DNA of 64,000 nucleotides from [Clostridium] aerotolerans DSM 5434 (GCF_000687555.1 NZ_JHWJ01000005.1:186001-250000), one strand, 5' to 3'. Positions 35,470 through 44,082 are shown, counted from the stretch's first letter. Notes: a model not told the origin generated them from the letters alone. Translations and numbers: made by a program.

Positions 35470-35655
35470 ATGGCTAAATGTACAATTTGTGAAAAAGCTG
35501 CTCACTTTGGTAACGCAGTGAGCCATTCCCATAGAAGATCTAATAAGATGTGGAAAGCAAATGTAAAGTCCGTTAAGGTGAAGGTTACAGGCGGCTCTAA
35601 GAAGATGTACGTATGTACTTCCTGCTTAAGATCCGGATTAGTTGAAAGAGCTTAA
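35470..35655 (+). CDS. rpmB: 50S ribosomal protein L28
   Basis: 61-residue large-subunit ribosomal protein. It is the zinc-binding (C+) form, with C4 and C7 (MAKCTICEKA) and a second pair C48 and C51 (VCTSCLRSGLVERA). Zinc-free paralogues lack these cysteines, so this copy is for zinc-replete growth. The start follows AAGGAGGTG. Monocistronic between a good promoter and a terminator, divergent from the Asp23/FakA pair. Confidence 0.98.
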   Translation: MAKCTICEKAAHFGNAVSHSHRRSNKMWKANVKSVKVKVTGGSKKMYVCTSCLRSGLVERA

Positions 35656-35664
35656 TCGAAGGAA

Positions 35665-35699
35665 ACTCCTGGCTGTTTACAGTCAGGGGTATTTTTTTT
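35665..35699 (+). terminator. Terminator of rpmB
   Basis: ACTCCTGGCTG pairs with CAGTCAGGGGT (one mismatch and G-U pairs) and is followed by eight T, about 10 nt after the L28 stop. Confidence 0.9.
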
Positions 35700-35744
35700 A
35701 TTATATAGGAAAGTTCTACGAACTCCCCTATATAATAAATTTTT

Positions 35745-35780
35745 AAAGGGGGACGGTTTCTCATGACCAGTCCCCCTTTT
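35745..35780. terminator. Second, bidirectional terminator
   Basis: AAAGGGGGAC (35745-35754) pairs with GTCCCCCTTT (35770-35779), with A and T runs on either side. It serves the minus-strand 45-residue gene and backs up rpmB. A TATATAGG/CCTATATA repeat (35702-35734) lies between the two terminators. Confidence 0.88.
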
Positions 35781-35801
35781 ATGATTTATGGCAATGCTCT
35801 C

Positions 35802-35939
35802 TCAACAGCAGAACAGATTATATCCCAATACCAGACATCCAATAATGAACAAGATCGTAACGATTGTCGCCGGGATAAATAGCAGGATCGCCATACCTGC
35901 TCCGAAACAGAACAGCATAAGCCCGCATACTCTTCTCAT
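35802..35939 (-). CDS. Small membrane protein, 45 residues
   Basis: Open frame too short for usual tools. The translation starts MRRVCGLMLFCFGAGMA and continues as two closely packed hydrophobic helices (residues about 4-20 and 22-41), with PATIVTILFIIG between, ending YNLFCC. The ATG at 35939 follows GAGGG at a good distance. The gene is 53 nt after ytfJ on the same strand and ends at a strong terminator, so it may belong to the DUF2953-ytfJ operon. The reading rests on the start signal, composition and context; I recall similar small proteins in related clostridia but cannot check. Function unknown. Confidence 0.72.
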   Translation of the reverse strand: MRRVCGLMLFCFGAGMAILLFIPATIVTILFIIGCLVLGYNLFCC

Positions 35940-35992
35940 ATCATCCCTCAATTCATTCAGCTATATGATATCCTATGCGGCTTATCCCCTGC

Positions 35993-36403
35993 TTATTCCT
36001 CTCCTTTTTCCTTCTCCTGTGCGGCAGCCATTTCTTCTGCTACTTTTAACGCATCGGAAGAGACTTCTTTTGAGCCTCCCGCAAACTTATTCACAAAATC
36101 AGGAACCATGTCAAGGATCTTGGTAACTGCATCCTGCTGTTTGATGTTCACCAGCTTTGTTACTCCATTCTGAATAATAAGAACGGCACTGGGGCTCATC
36201 TTTGCGTGCATTCCGCCCGCTCCCCGCTGTTTTGCATTTTCTGCAAAAGAACCGGCAGCCATGCCACAGGTCACATCAACCAGGGGAAGAATGATTGCAT
36301 CGTCAACCTTAACTGCATCTCCCACTACTGTTTTCGTCGCTACAAAGGCATCCATCCCTTTAAACAGGGCTTCTACCGTAGATGTAAAATTATTCTCTGC
36401 CAT
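35993..36403 (-). CDS. ytfJ: GerW/YtfJ family sporulation protein
   Basis: 136 residues of the YtfJ/GerW family, found with spore formers and linked to spore germination in Bacillus. Typical are VATKTVVGDAVKVDDAIILPLVDVTCGMAAG, the glycine-rich AKQRGAGGMHAKMSPSAVLII and the VPDFVNKF helix. The frame begins at 36433, overlapping the upstream gene, but AAAGGAGG leads to the ATG at 36403, which gives the family start MAENNFTSTVEALF. It lies 17 nt after the DUF2953 gene; the ytfI-ytfJ pair is conserved. Confidence 0.92.
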   Translation of the reverse strand: MAENNFTSTVEALFKGMDAFVATKTVVGDAVKVDDAIILPLVDVTCGMAAGSFAENAKQRGAGGMHAKMSPSAVLIIQNGVTKLVNIKQQDAVTKILDMVPDFVNKFAGGSKEVSSDALKVAEEMAAAQEKEKGEE

Positions 36404-36420
36404 CGAAAGCAATTCCTCCT

Positions 36421-37314
36421 TTATCGAAGCCATTTCCTCAACAGAATTCTGAAGTTTTTATCCATCAGCATACGCAGTCCTATGATCAGCACTGTGCCCA
36501 GCCGAATCCTTCCGCGAAATGTTCCTTCTGCCTGAAACACCGCATTGTCAAAGACCGGATATAAATCAAGATGCTTATGACAAAACGGGTAGACCACACT
36601 TGCATACATCAACACCTGACCTGTCAGATAAGGGTCATCAAATCCAAATGTAATACTTCCTTTTCCCCTTAAGGGGAGAACGTGACGGATGAGTTTTTTC
36701 CCTTGCCTTAAAAGCAGCTTTACTGTTTTCTGGTTATTCTCATTGTTGATCCAGGAAAAAATTTCATCTTTTTTTTCTTTTACTGTCTTCAGTGTATCAT
36801 ATACTCTGTGAAAAAAAAACTTAAGTTTTGCGAAAAACCGTAGGATTCTTCGCTTCACATTCTCCCACCATGTCTTATAAAAGGGAGTTTTTTTTGTTTT
36901 CACTACTTTTTTGGCTGGTGGAATGTTTTCAGGACGTTCCTTTATTTCTTCCCGAACTTCCTCCTTCATCTCTTTGGCATCCTTTACAGGCTCCGGCTCG
37001 ATTCTTTCCATGGCATGAACCATAATATCTTCTGCTTCTTCCAGCTCTCTGTCCAGCTTTTTTTGCTTTAAAATCCGAAATCCGAATAAACGAACCGTTA
37101 CCGTCAGGCTCTTATCATACCGCAGCCGTATGGAAAGGATATGTAGCAACCAGGATATACCGACACTTCCCTTTCCTTCCCCATAATAGGAACCAGAACC
37201 ACGATACCTGACAGGTACAAAAAGCACGGCCAGAAGAACCACCAAAAGAAGTCCCAGAATGACCAGCAAAAGAAGTCCTAAGATTTTTAATATCAATAAA
37301 ATTATATGAAGCAT
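36421..37314 (-). CDS. DUF2953 domain-containing protein (YtfI-like)
   Basis: 297 residues. A transmembrane helix at about residues 3-32 (LHIILLILKILGLLLLVILGLLLVVLL) leads to VPVRYRGSGSYYGEGKGSVGISWLLHILSIRLRY, the family entry, then a charged, lysine-rich linker (about 100-160) and the C-terminal DUF2953 region with HVLPLRGKGSITFGFDDPYLTGQVLMYASVVYP. Homologues accompany ytfJ and are thought to act in sporulation. I use the ATG at 37314 (after GAGGTG, 7 nt past the upstream stop) rather than the longer frame. Confidence 0.88.
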   Translation of the reverse strand: MLHIILLILKILGLLLLVILGLLLVVLLAVLFVPVRYRGSGSYYGEGKGSVGISWLLHILSIRLRYDKSLTVTVRLFGFRILKQKKLDRELEEAEDIMVHAMERIEPEPVKDAKEMKEEVREEIKERPENIPPAKKVVKTKKTPFYKTWWENVKRRILRFFAKLKFFFHRVYDTLKTVKEKKDEIFSWINNENNQKTVKLLLRQGKKLIRHVLPLRGKGSITFGFDDPYLTGQVLMYASVVYPFCHKHLDLYPVFDNAVFQAEGTFRGRIRLGTVLIIGLRMLMDKNFRILLRKWLR

Positions 37315-37321
37315 GGACACC

Positions 37322-37654
37322 TCACACCTTACCGGCTTCCTCTTCCAAAAAGGCGGATAGATCGAAGCCACCTGTTATCCGGTACATGTCATGAACCATT
37401 CGCCCGGCCACCTCCAATGCTTCCCAGTAATCGGCCGCAATGCCTAATATAAGAATATCGTTCTTCTTAAAAAATGGGGCAAACAGCTCCGCAGTGGGGT
37501 AGATATCAAGTATATTATTCCCATTTGAAGCGGGCATAATCACATAAATATCAGGTCTTGGCTTTGATTTACGAATTCCCTGTATAATTTTGTACCGTTT
37601 CTTCTTGGCCTTTTCGCCTACGTACAGACGGTTAAACCAGCTTATTTTCATCAT
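37322..37654 (-). CDS. Hypothetical protein, 110 residues
   Basis: Not recognised. Alpha/beta-looking soluble protein with basic N-terminus (VGEKAKKKRYKIIQGIRKSKPRPDIYVIMPASNGNNILDIYPTAEL). It has KKNDILILGIAADYWEALEVAGRMVHDMYRITGGFDLSAF, which suggests a Rossmann-like layer but no known motif. It overlaps the preceding 455-residue gene by 23 nt and precedes the DUF2953 gene by 7 nt, so it is probably part of the same operon. Both codon use and position fit a real gene. Confidence 0.7.
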   Translation of the reverse strand: MMKISWFNRLYVGEKAKKKRYKIIQGIRKSKPRPDIYVIMPASNGNNILDIYPTAELFAPFFKKNDILILGIAADYWEALEVAGRMVHDMYRITGGFDLSAFLEEEAGKV

Positions 37655-38999
37655 CCATCAGCTCTTCCAATAATTCCTTGCAGGTTTCTTTTTCCGCTTC
37701 ATCAAGACAGCTTGTAAGACTTCCTGTGATATACGACTGAATTTCATCCATCGAATTAAAGTACACAGGAAGGTCTGATAAAACCTTCGCCATTATGGCA
37801 CGCACCACTTGTTTGGAAGACCCGGCAAAGATTTCTTCCAGTTCTTTAAAATACGCACCTGCTTCTTTTTCCAGAGAAATACGGTCTACCAATACCCCTT
37901 CCTCTGTCTTTTCGGTTTCTTCCTGAGAAGATAAGTACTTTAATTTTGCAAAACTGCTTCCGGACAGCAGCCGGTCTACATTAACTGCTCTTATATAATC
38001 CGGATCCCGGTTCCATTCTTCACTCTCCTGGGGAAGCTCAGTCTTTAAATACCGTTCAAAGAACGCTTCCTGTCGGCCTTCCATCTGAGTGAGCTTATGA
38101 AAAAGCTCATCGGATCCAAAAGAACCTTCCCCCTTATGGAATTGTTCCAGAACTTCTTTTACAATGGAGGAGTAAAGCTCCTCTTCCTTCACATCCACAA
38201 CAGCATCTCTTCCAGCCATTAAAAGAACACAAAAATCATTGACAATTTCCTGAATCATCACATAAAAACCAGATTCCTTTGTAAGCCCTTCGGAAGCATC
38301 TAAAAGCTTATCCATAGCCTCCTCAAAGCCTTCTGATGCCATATTCTTATAATCCGTCCTTCGAAGCTGTTCCAGAAGCTGAAAGAACTCCTCATATTCC
38401 TGGCCCATATCCTTTGGAAGCTGTGCCATGGATTCCGTGCGGAGTGTATACATCATATCTTTAAGGCTTTCCATAGAAGAACCGATATATACCGACAGCC
38501 CCTCCATAACCAGACTGAAAAATTTCTGTTTTGTCAAACGGACCGGTAACTGACCAATTACCTCTTTGATTCTTCCATTCATCACAGCCGTTTCGCTGGA
38601 TCCGGTAATGTACTCCATTAAACGCTTTGCAAACTCATTATCAGAAAGAGAGCTTTCTGGCATAGACTTAAATTTTCTCTCCATACGGTTTAATACGTAT
38701 TCATAAATCTGAAAGCAATCTGCATAGGAAGTCATTACCTCAACCTTACCAGTAATATCTTCTCTAAGCTTCAAAACTTCCTCCAGTACGTCCCCACCGG
38801 AATAATGATCAGAAAGAAGCTGGTTCAGACGTACACTGCAATCAGAAATATGCGGGGAAACAAGAGTCTCTTCTTCTAAAGCTTCAAATAGAGTATAGTA
38901 ATTCAGCGCAAGCCTCACATAGGAGTACTGGTAAGCTGCTGTCATCTGTTTTTTCAGTAATCGGGTATCCAAATTATATCTCCTTTCGGAATCTGTCAC
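37632..38999 (-). CDS. Hypothetical protein, 455 residues, all-helical
   Basis: Not recognised. Long acidic, almost wholly helical soluble protein with no membrane segment or signal. It has regularly spaced Leu/Glu/Met helices (YSYVRLALNYYTLFEALEEETL, RRTDYKNMASEGFEEAMDKLLD) and a repeated YITGS motif at about residues 130 and 427. Its C-terminus (DEAEKETCKELLEELMDDENKLV) is very acidic. It overlaps cinA by 4 nt upstream and the 110-residue gene downstream, so the three genes are translationally linked. Function unknown; a scaffold or regulator is only a guess. Confidence 0.7.
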   Translation of the reverse strand: MTDSERRYNLDTRLLKKQMTAAYQYSYVRLALNYYTLFEALEEETLVSPHISDCSVRLNQLLSDHYSGGDVLEEVLKLREDITGKVEVMTSYADCFQIYEYVLNRMERKFKSMPESSLSDNEFAKRLMEYITGSSETAVMNGRIKEVIGQLPVRLTKQKFFSLVMEGLSVYIGSSMESLKDMMYTLRTESMAQLPKDMGQEYEEFFQLLEQLRRTDYKNMASEGFEEAMDKLLDASEGLTKESGFYVMIQEIVNDFCVLLMAGRDAVVDVKEEELYSSIVKEVLEQFHKGEGSFGSDELFHKLTQMEGRQEAFFERYLKTELPQESEEWNRDPDYIRAVNVDRLLSGSSFAKLKYLSSQEETEKTEEGVLVDRISLEKEAGAYFKELEEIFAGSSKQVVRAIMAKVLSDLPVYFNSMDEIQSYITGSLTSCLDEAEKETCKELLEELMDDENKLV

Positions 39000-40243
39000 G
39001 TATTGTAATTGGCTAGAATCGACCGCCTTAATAAATCCAGAGCCTTCACAACTGACTGCTCTCTGATTTTCTCACGATTTCCTTTAAAGTGGTATTCTTC
39101 CACCTTCACCTTATCTTTCAGATAGCAGGCAATATACACCAGTCCCACAGGCTTCTCCCCTTCGGAAACTGGTCCTGCAATTCCTGTCACGGCAATACAG
39201 ACATCCGCACCTGTAGCAAAGACACCGCCTAAGGCCATCTCTTTTGCTGTCTGCTTGCTGACAGCGCCGTATTTTTTCAGAGTGCTTTTATTTACATTGA
39301 GATGCTTTCTCTTTGCCTTATTGGAGTAAGTGACAAACCCTTCCCGAAACACCTGGGAGGCTCCCGACACATTAACGATACGGCCTGAAATCAGACCGCC
39401 TGTGCAGGATTCTGCCGTTGTCACTGTTAATTCATGTTTTTTCAAAAGTCGGACCACTGCCATTTCTAAGGTCTCTTCTTCCTTCGTGGTATAGACATCA
39501 TTACCGAAACGGCTCTTAATCTCTTTTACAACCGGCTTTAAAAGCTCCTTTGCCTCTTCTTCACTGGAAGCTTTGGCAGTGACCCGTAAATGAACCTCGG
39601 CCGTCTTGGCATAGGTAGCAATGGTAGGATTTGACTGGCCACTAATTAAATCAAGCAGCTTGTCTTCCACCTGGCTCTCTCCCTGACCACAGATTTTAAT
39701 CATCTGGGAACGAATCACTTCCGGCTGGCGCTTTTGTAAATAAGGAAATACCTGTTCCTCAAACAGAGGCTTTAATTCACCTGGAGGTCCGGGCAGTAAA
39801 ATAGCTGTTTTCCCGTCCTTTTCCATAATCAGCCCAGGAGCCGTACCATTGTGGTTATCGAGAACCATGGCCCCCTGAGGGGTCATGGCTTGTTTCCAGT
39901 TGTTGTCCGGTATCTCTTTATAAATACTGTTTTTAAAATACTCGCTGATCCGATCTCTCGTATGGGCATCTTCTTCCAATGAAAATCCCATAACTTCAGC
40001 ACAGACCTCTTTTGTCAGATCATCCTCCGTAGGTCCAAGACCGCCGGTTAAAATTACAACATCCGAGCGATTTAAGGCAGTCTCCATCACCTGGGACAAA
40101 CGTTCCCGGTTGTCACCTACCGTCACCTGATGATACATGGATAATCCCAAAAGAGCACACTTTTGTGCAAGGTACTGGGTGTTCGTATTTACAATATTTC
40201 CGAGCAATAGCTCCGTTCCAACTGAAACAAGTTCGACAACCAT
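38996..40243 (-). CDS. cinA: CinA-family nicotinamide-nucleotide amidase
   Basis: 415 residues. The N-terminal domain (about 1-170) is MoCF/COG1058-like (VGTELLLGNIVNTNTQYLAQ, ILTGGLGPTEDDLTKE). The C-terminal domain (about 255-410) is the PncC-type amidase with TTAESCTGGLISGRIVNVSGAS and AVTGIAGPVSEGEKPVG. CinA converts nicotinamide mononucleotide to NaMN in NAD recycling and is linked to competence in some species. Gap to pgsA is 5 nt. Confidence 0.95.
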   Translation of the reverse strand: MVVELVSVGTELLLGNIVNTNTQYLAQKCALLGLSMYHQVTVGDNRERLSQVMETALNRSDVVILTGGLGPTEDDLTKEVCAEVMGFSLEEDAHTRDRISEYFKNSIYKEIPDNNWKQAMTPQGAMVLDNHNGTAPGLIMEKDGKTAILLPGPPGELKPLFEEQVFPYLQKRQPEVIRSQMIKICGQGESQVEDKLLDLISGQSNPTIATYAKTAEVHLRVTAKASSEEEAKELLKPVVKEIKSRFGNDVYTTKEEETLEMAVVRLLKKHELTVTTAESCTGGLISGRIVNVSGASQVFREGFVTYSNKAKRKHLNVNKSTLKKYGAVSKQTAKEMALGGVFATGADVCIAVTGIAGPVSEGEKPVGLVYIACYLKDKVKVEEYHFKGNREKIREQSVVKALDLLRRSILANYNT

Positions 40244-40248
40244 AATGA

Positions 40249-40791
40249 TTACATGCTCCCTTCTGTAAGAACCTTATAATTTTTTACAATATAATCAACC
40301 AGCGATACGATCGTAAGTATGGTTGCAAGCCAGATAAATACGGCTGTAACCGGTGATAGCAGCGGTATATTTACAATAAGAAGTACAGACATGACCATCT
40401 GGGAAACTGTTTTAAATTTCCCCCATTGGCTTGCGGCAATCACGACGCCATTATCAGAAGCCACCAGACGAAATCCGCTGATGATAAATTCCCGGCTTAT
40501 GATTACAATAACAATCCAGGCAGAAAGCTGATTCAATGCGGTAAAACAAATCAGGCCAGAACAGACCAGAAGCTTATCTGCCAGCGGGTCCATAAACTTT
40601 CCGAAATTCGTTACCAGTCCATATTTTCTTGCAATCATTCCATCTAACATATCCGTAAAGCTTGCAATCACAAATATGGCGGCCGCGATCCAGCGGTAAG
40701 TAACATTTGTGCCACCCTCTAACAGAAGAAATAAAACAAAAAACGGAATCATGATAACCCTTAAAATCGTTAGCTTATTCGGTAAATTCAT
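40249..40791 (-). CDS. pgsA: CDP-diacylglycerol-glycerol-3-phosphate 3-phosphatidyltransferase
   Basis: 180-residue integral membrane CDP-alcohol phosphotransferase, first committed step of phosphatidylglycerol synthesis. The family motif DG-x2-AR-x8-G-x3-D-x3-D is read as DMLDGMIARKYGLVTNFGKFMDPLADKL, with the preceding NLPNKLTILRVIMIPFF start. About five helices. It overlaps rimO by 17 nt, the usual rimO-pgsA-cinA order in clostridia. Confidence 0.96.
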   Translation of the reverse strand: MNLPNKLTILRVIMIPFFVLFLLLEGGTNVTYRWIAAAIFVIASFTDMLDGMIARKYGLVTNFGKFMDPLADKLLVCSGLICFTALNQLSAWIVIVIISREFIISGFRLVASDNGVVIAASQWGKFKTVSQMVMSVLLIVNIPLLSPVTAVFIWLATILTIVSLVDYIVKNYKVLTEGSM

Positions 40792-42115
40792 CTTCCAACT
40801 CTCCCATCAAATCATATTCCATAGCTCCGGTAACCCGAACCCTGGCAAAATCACCTGACATCAGTTCTACACCGGTCTGGACAAATATCATACCATCCAC
40901 ACCAGGTCCATCCATATAAGTACGTCCTACATAAGCATTTTCATCTGCTACTTTGCCCTCGATCATAACTTCAACTGTCTTTCCGATCATAGACTCTGAA
41001 TGCTCTAAGGAAATTTCCTGCTGAAGCTCCATAATTTCATCACGGCGGTCTTCTTTTACTTCCTGATCTACGTGATCCGGAAAATCAGCCGCTGGTGTAT
41101 CTTCTTCTGCAGAATAAGCGAACACTCCAAGACGTTCAAACTCCATCTCATCTACAAATCCCATGAGTTCTTCATGGTCTTCCTCTGTTTCACCAGGGAA
41201 ACCGGAAATAAGTGTGGTTCGAAGGGCAATGTCCGGGATTTCTTTTCTAAGCTTTTCCACGATCCCACGAAGCTGATCCTGAGTCGTTCTTCGTCCCATG
41301 CGCTTTAATATACGATCACTGGCATGCTGAATCGGCAGGTCAAGATAATGGCAGATCTTCTCTTCTTCCTTCATGGTCTGAATCAGCTCATCCGTAATTT
41401 CTTCCGGATAGCAATACTGAATTCTGATCCACTGAATGCCTGAGATACGGCAAAGCTTCTTTAAGAGTTCAGGAAGAGACTTTTTGCCATAGAGATCCAC
41501 ACCGTAAAGTGTGGTTTCCTGTGCAACTAAGATAAGCTCTTTTACCCCTTTTTCAGCCAGTTCTTGTGCTTCCTTTATAAGTCTTTCCATAGGAACGCTG
41601 CGGTAGTTTCCACGAAGGGTAGGGATAATACAGTAAGTACAGTGCTTATCACAGCCTTCTGCAATTTTAAGGAACGCATAATGACCTCCGGTGGTAAGAA
41701 CTCGTCCAGTTTCCATCTCTGGAATTCCGTCTAAATCGTGGAAACGCTGTACGTGTTCTACACCGCTTAAAGCTTCCCTTAACACATTGGAAATCTCGTC
41801 ATAGGTGGAAGTTCCAAGAATTCCATCTACTTCCGGAATCTCATCAATGATCTCCTGCTTATATCGCTGAGCAAGACAGCCTGTTACAATAAGTGCCTTG
41901 CAGTTTGCGTCTACCTTTCTTTGAGCCATCTCCAGTATGGTATTGATGCTTTCCTCCTTTGCATCTCCGATAAAACAGCAGGTATTGACTACAATAACAT
42001 CTGCCTCATATTCATCATCGGTAAAGGTATATCCGTCTTTATTTAAAAGGCCCAGCATCATCTCCGTATCTACCAGATTCTTGTCACAGCCCAGTGAAAC
42101 ACATAATAATTTCAT
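40775..42115 (-). CDS. rimO: Ribosomal protein S12 methylthiotransferase RimO
   Basis: 446-residue radical SAM methylthiotransferase that adds a methylthio group to an aspartate of ribosomal protein S12. The auxiliary cluster cysteines are C10, C46 and C80 and the radical SAM CxxxCxxC is C155, C159 and C162 (GCDKHCTYC). The TRAM domain is at about residues 375-440. The LPIQHASDRILKRMGRR and GFPGETEEDHEE blocks separate RimO from MiaB. Overlaps pgsA by 17 nt. Confidence 0.96.
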   Translation of the reverse strand: MKLLCVSLGCDKNLVDTEMMLGLLNKDGYTFTDDEYEADVIVVNTCCFIGDAKEESINTILEMAQRKVDANCKALIVTGCLAQRYKQEIIDEIPEVDGILGTSTYDEISNVLREALSGVEHVQRFHDLDGIPEMETGRVLTTGGHYAFLKIAEGCDKHCTYCIIPTLRGNYRSVPMERLIKEAQELAEKGVKELILVAQETTLYGVDLYGKKSLPELLKKLCRISGIQWIRIQYCYPEEITDELIQTMKEEEKICHYLDLPIQHASDRILKRMGRRTTQDQLRGIVEKLRKEIPDIALRTTLISGFPGETEEDHEELMGFVDEMEFERLGVFAYSAEEDTPAADFPDHVDQEVKEDRRDEIMELQQEISLEHSESMIGKTVEVMIEGKVADENAYVGRTYMDGPGVDGMIFVQTGVELMSGDFARVRVTGAMEYDLMGELEDEFTE

Positions 42116-42153
42116 CCTAAAACTCCTGTCGTAAATATTCGTATATGAGAAAA

Positions 42154-42177
42154 GCCATCTACCAAAAGGGAGACGGC
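42154..42177 (-). terminator. Weak terminator after rpoZ
   Basis: GCCATCT (42154-42160) pairs with AGACGGC (42171-42177) through one G-U pair. On the minus strand TTTTCTC follows. It may only partly separate rpoZ from rimO. Confidence 0.6.
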
Positions 42178-42184
42178 CTTCTTC

Positions 42185-42439
42185 TTAATTATCGTCTTCT
42201 TCTGTTGCGTCCGCTTCGCTCAAAATCTTTACTTGGCCTTCATACAGCTCTTCTACGGCAACAGAAAGCGGTTTTTTACCGTATCCCGGTACGGAAGGCT
42301 CAGAACCACCAATGATCTGTCTTGCTCTTTTCGCAGCTGCAATCACGATAGAATAACGGCTCTGGACAACAGGAGCATCTCCTGGTTCAACCTCACTGTT
42401 TACTACATTAATCAAATCTGAATAAGATGGATGTAACAT
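42185..42439 (-). CDS. rpoZ: DNA-directed RNA polymerase omega subunit
   Basis: 84-residue omega subunit, which stabilises RNA polymerase assembly. It starts MLHPSYSDLINVVN, with SRYSIVIAAAKRARQIIGG, the conserved helix contacting beta', followed by KKPLSVAVEELYEGQVKIL. Downstream of gmk in the same direction (23 nt gap), the common yicC-gmk-rpoZ order. Confidence 0.94.
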   Translation of the reverse strand: MLHPSYSDLINVVNSEVEPGDAPVVQSRYSIVIAAAKRARQIIGGSEPSVPGYGKKPLSVAVEELYEGQVKILSEADATEEDDN

Positions 42440-42462
42440 CTTTGTTCCCCTTTCTAAGTCAA

Positions 42463-43083
42463 CTATATATTCTTTAATTCTTCCCGAATGTGGGATAAAA
42501 ATGCCATGTTATTGGATGCCCGGTTATGCTGGACCTGTATCATCTGGTGCATTGCTTCCACGCAGGTTTCAATTTTGTCATTGATGAGGATATAGTCATA
42601 AGCTTCCATTCCCTCTGCTTCTTCTGCAGCCCGTTTCAGCCTGGCGTTGATTACTTCCATGCTCTCCGTGCCCCGTCCGATCAGCCTGCGCTTTAATTCC
42701 TCTGCGTTTGGCGGCATAACAAAAATCAAAATAGTCTCAGGAAAACGTTCTTTGATTTTAAGTGCTCCCTGTATTTCAATTTCCAGAATTACATCCTTGC
42801 CCTGTTTCATCTGATTTAAAACATATTCCTTGGGAGTTCCGTAAAAATGTTTTACATACTGGGCATATTCAATCAGGGCATCTTTTTCAATCATGTCCCG
42901 AAAGGATTCCTCTGTTACAAAAAAATATTCTCTCCCATCAGCTTCCCCTTCTCTTGGGTTTCTGGTGGTAGCAGATATGGACAGCGCATAATTATCGTAC
43001 CGCTTCAGGAGTTCCTTCATAAGAGTTCCTTTTCCAGCCCCTGAAAAACCGGATACTACTGCCAACATGCCTTGCTCATTCAT
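42463..43083 (-). CDS. gmk: Guanylate kinase
   Basis: 206-residue kinase that phosphorylates GMP to GDP. The P-loop is SGFSGAGKGT (11-20), the GMP-binding core is SATTRNPREGEADGREYFFV and the lid region is RLIGRGTESMEVINARLKRA. The open frame continues 54 nt upstream into yicC. I use the ATG at 43083 because GGGAG precedes it and the P-loop then sits at the family position. Confidence 0.95.
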   Translation of the reverse strand: MNEQGMLAVVSGFSGAGKGTLMKELLKRYDNYALSISATTRNPREGEADGREYFFVTEESFRDMIEKDALIEYAQYVKHFYGTPKEYVLNQMKQGKDVILEIEIQGALKIKERFPETILIFVMPPNAEELKRRLIGRGTESMEVINARLKRAAEEAEGMEAYDYILINDKIETCVEAMHQMIQVQHNRASNNMAFLSHIREELKNI

Positions 43084-43099
43084 GAATCTGTTACACTCC

Positions 43100-43978
43100 C
43101 TATTCAATATTCTGGATCTGCTCTCTGACCTTTTCAATCTCGGTCTTTAATGTAATTGCTTTGTCAGAGATCTCCAGATCATTGGCCTTGGAAAGAATGG
43201 TGTTGGCTTCCCGGTTCATCTCCTGTGCGATGAAATCCAGTTTCCTTCCTACACTTCCCCCAGCCTCCAGCTCTGTCCGGGTATTATCAATGTGGCTTCT
43301 TAACCGAACGGTTTCCTCATCCACACAAATTTTATCAGCAAATATCGTAACTTCTGTGGCAATCCTTCCTTCATCAATGGAAGCACCAGCCAGCAGTTCT
43401 TTTACCTTGTCCTCAAGCTTAGCACGGTATTCCATAAGAATCCTTGGAGAGCGTTCCTCAATAAAGTCAAGAAGGTCGTTCATCAGTCCAAGCTTTTTAA
43501 GAAGGTCATTCTTCAAGGTCTCACCTTCGGTGATTCTGGTTTCCACAAAACGCTTTGCAGCCTCCTCAATGGTTTCAGAAAGGAGCTTCCACATCTGGTC
43601 CTCATCTTCAGGAACCTCATCCATGGTAAGAACCTCCGGGCATTTAGCCAGTGCAGATACCTTAATATCGTTCTGGATTCCGAACTCTGCCTCCATCTTT
43701 GCGAAATAATCCATATATTCAGCGGCCAGAGCACTGTTATACTTTAAGCACAGCTTATTCTCTGTATAATCCTCGTAGCTGATAAAAACATCAACCTTAC
43801 CCCGCTGTATATAATTCTTTAACAGATTTCTGATTCCTGCTTCAAAGAAATTAAACTTTTTCGGCATCTTCACGCTTAAATCCAAATACCTGTGATTTAC
43901 AGCTTTCATCTCGACGGAAATCTTATATTCATCCGTGACGGTCTCGTACCTGCCGAAACCTGTCATGCTCTTAATCAT
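43100..43978 (-). CDS. YicC/YloC-family endoribonuclease
   Basis: 292 residues. It starts with the family signature MIKSMTGFGRYE, and has VEMKAVNHRYLDLSVKMP and the C-terminal LDFIAQEMNREANTILSKANDLEISDKAI. The family was recently shown to include RNA endonucleases linked to small-RNA turnover. The ATG at 43978 follows GAGAGG; the longer frame lacks this start. It opens the yicC-gmk-rpoZ-rimO-pgsA-cinA block. Confidence 0.94.
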   Translation of the reverse strand: MIKSMTGFGRYETVTDEYKISVEMKAVNHRYLDLSVKMPKKFNFFEAGIRNLLKNYIQRGKVDVFISYEDYTENKLCLKYNSALAAEYMDYFAKMEAEFGIQNDIKVSALAKCPEVLTMDEVPEDEDQMWKLLSETIEEAAKRFVETRITEGETLKNDLLKKLGLMNDLLDFIEERSPRILMEYRAKLEDKVKELLAGASIDEGRIATEVTIFADKICVDEETVRLRSHIDNTRTELEAGGSVGRKLDFIAQEMNREANTILSKANDLEISDKAITLKTEIEKVREQIQNIE

Positions 43979-44012
43979 TGCAAATGCCTCTCTTTCGCCA
44001 TAGATATTAACC

Positions 44013-44041
44013 ATTATAAGTCATATTAAAAAACAAGTCAA
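44013..44041 (-). promoter_or_regulatory. Sigma-A promoter of the yicC operon
   Basis: On the minus strand TTGACT (44041-44036) and TATAAT (44018-44013) have exact 17-nt spacing, about 35 nt before the yicC start. Confidence 0.9.
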
Positions 44042-44053
44042 TTGGTTTTAAAT

Positions 44054-44082
44054 TTTACACAACAGCGTTTTTGTGGTATACT
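44054..44082 (+). promoter_or_regulatory. Sigma-A promoter of rqcH
   Basis: TTTACA (44054-44059) and TATACT (44077-44082) are separated by 17 nt. The two divergent promoters here are back to back, 12 nt apart. Confidence 0.85.

Noticed and set aside
35788-36126. 112-residue plus-strand frame
   Set aside because: It is antisense to the 45-residue membrane gene and ytfJ, which have proper starts and family matches.
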